6,357 nt of DNA from Prochlorococcus marinus str. MIT 9215 (GTDB lineage: Bacteria; Cyanobacteriota; Cyanobacteriia; PCC-6307; Cyanobiaceae). The position numbers were made by a program, and so were the translations under genes. Below, piece by piece: positions 6,350-6,357 of the stretch. The stretch is taken from contig CATBLW010000141.1 of NCBI GenBank assembly GCA_949486985.1, positions 1-6,357 on the forward strand, given 5' to 3'. Each line of letters begins with the position of its first letter. Position 1 is the first letter of the stretch. The notes beneath the pieces are model-generated. The model was not told where the DNA came from. It did not search any database and was given only the letters and a program-made list of their open reading frames with translations.

Positions 6350-6357
6350 GAGCTAAG

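Overview
This window is ordinary core-genome DNA from a cyanobacterium, most likely a marine picocyanobacterium (marine Synechococcus or a higher-GC, low-light Prochlorococcus). The main grounds are the cyanobacterial/plastid-lineage division protein Ftn2/ZipN (ARC6 homologue), a PdhA of the marine Synechococcus/Prochlorococcus type, and moderate GC by eye. No copy of the HIP1 octamer GCGATCGC was seen, although it is abundant in many freshwater cyanobacteria. The genus cannot be fixed from the sequence alone.

Layout: four genes lie on the minus strand and read leftward as one probable transcription unit, ftn2/zipN (3098-5176) -> ffh (1545-3020) -> rpsP (1047-1463) -> phoH (67-1038). Their gaps are 77, 81 and 8 bases. 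pdhA (5258-6349) is on the plus strand and diverges from ftn2 across an 81-base intergenic region that must hold both promoters. A hairpin at 1-48, downstream of phoH, may end the leftward unit. No stretch over 300 bases lacks a gene. I saw no tRNA, rRNA, CRISPR array, insertion sequence, prophage gene or pseudogene.

How the genes work together: rpsP (ribosomal protein S16), ffh (signal recognition particle GTPase) and phoH (PhoH/YbeZ-type ATPase, linked to RNA and ribosome metabolism) form a translation and protein-targeting set. ftn2/zipN, an FtsZ-ring tether, heads the unit and may link division to growth. pdhA (pyruvate dehydrogenase E1 alpha) is a separate central-metabolism gene; no pdhB or E2/E3 gene is in the window.

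I found no convincing undescribed system. Points worth a second look are modest: an 18-bp in-frame tandem repeat encoding a Gly-Met-Pro hexapeptide in Ffh, a long Ala/Glu/Lys tail on S16, a GTG start and missing HPD motif in Ftn2, inverted repeats in the two upstream gaps and at the left edge, and no clear Shine-Dalgarno sequence before any of the five genes.
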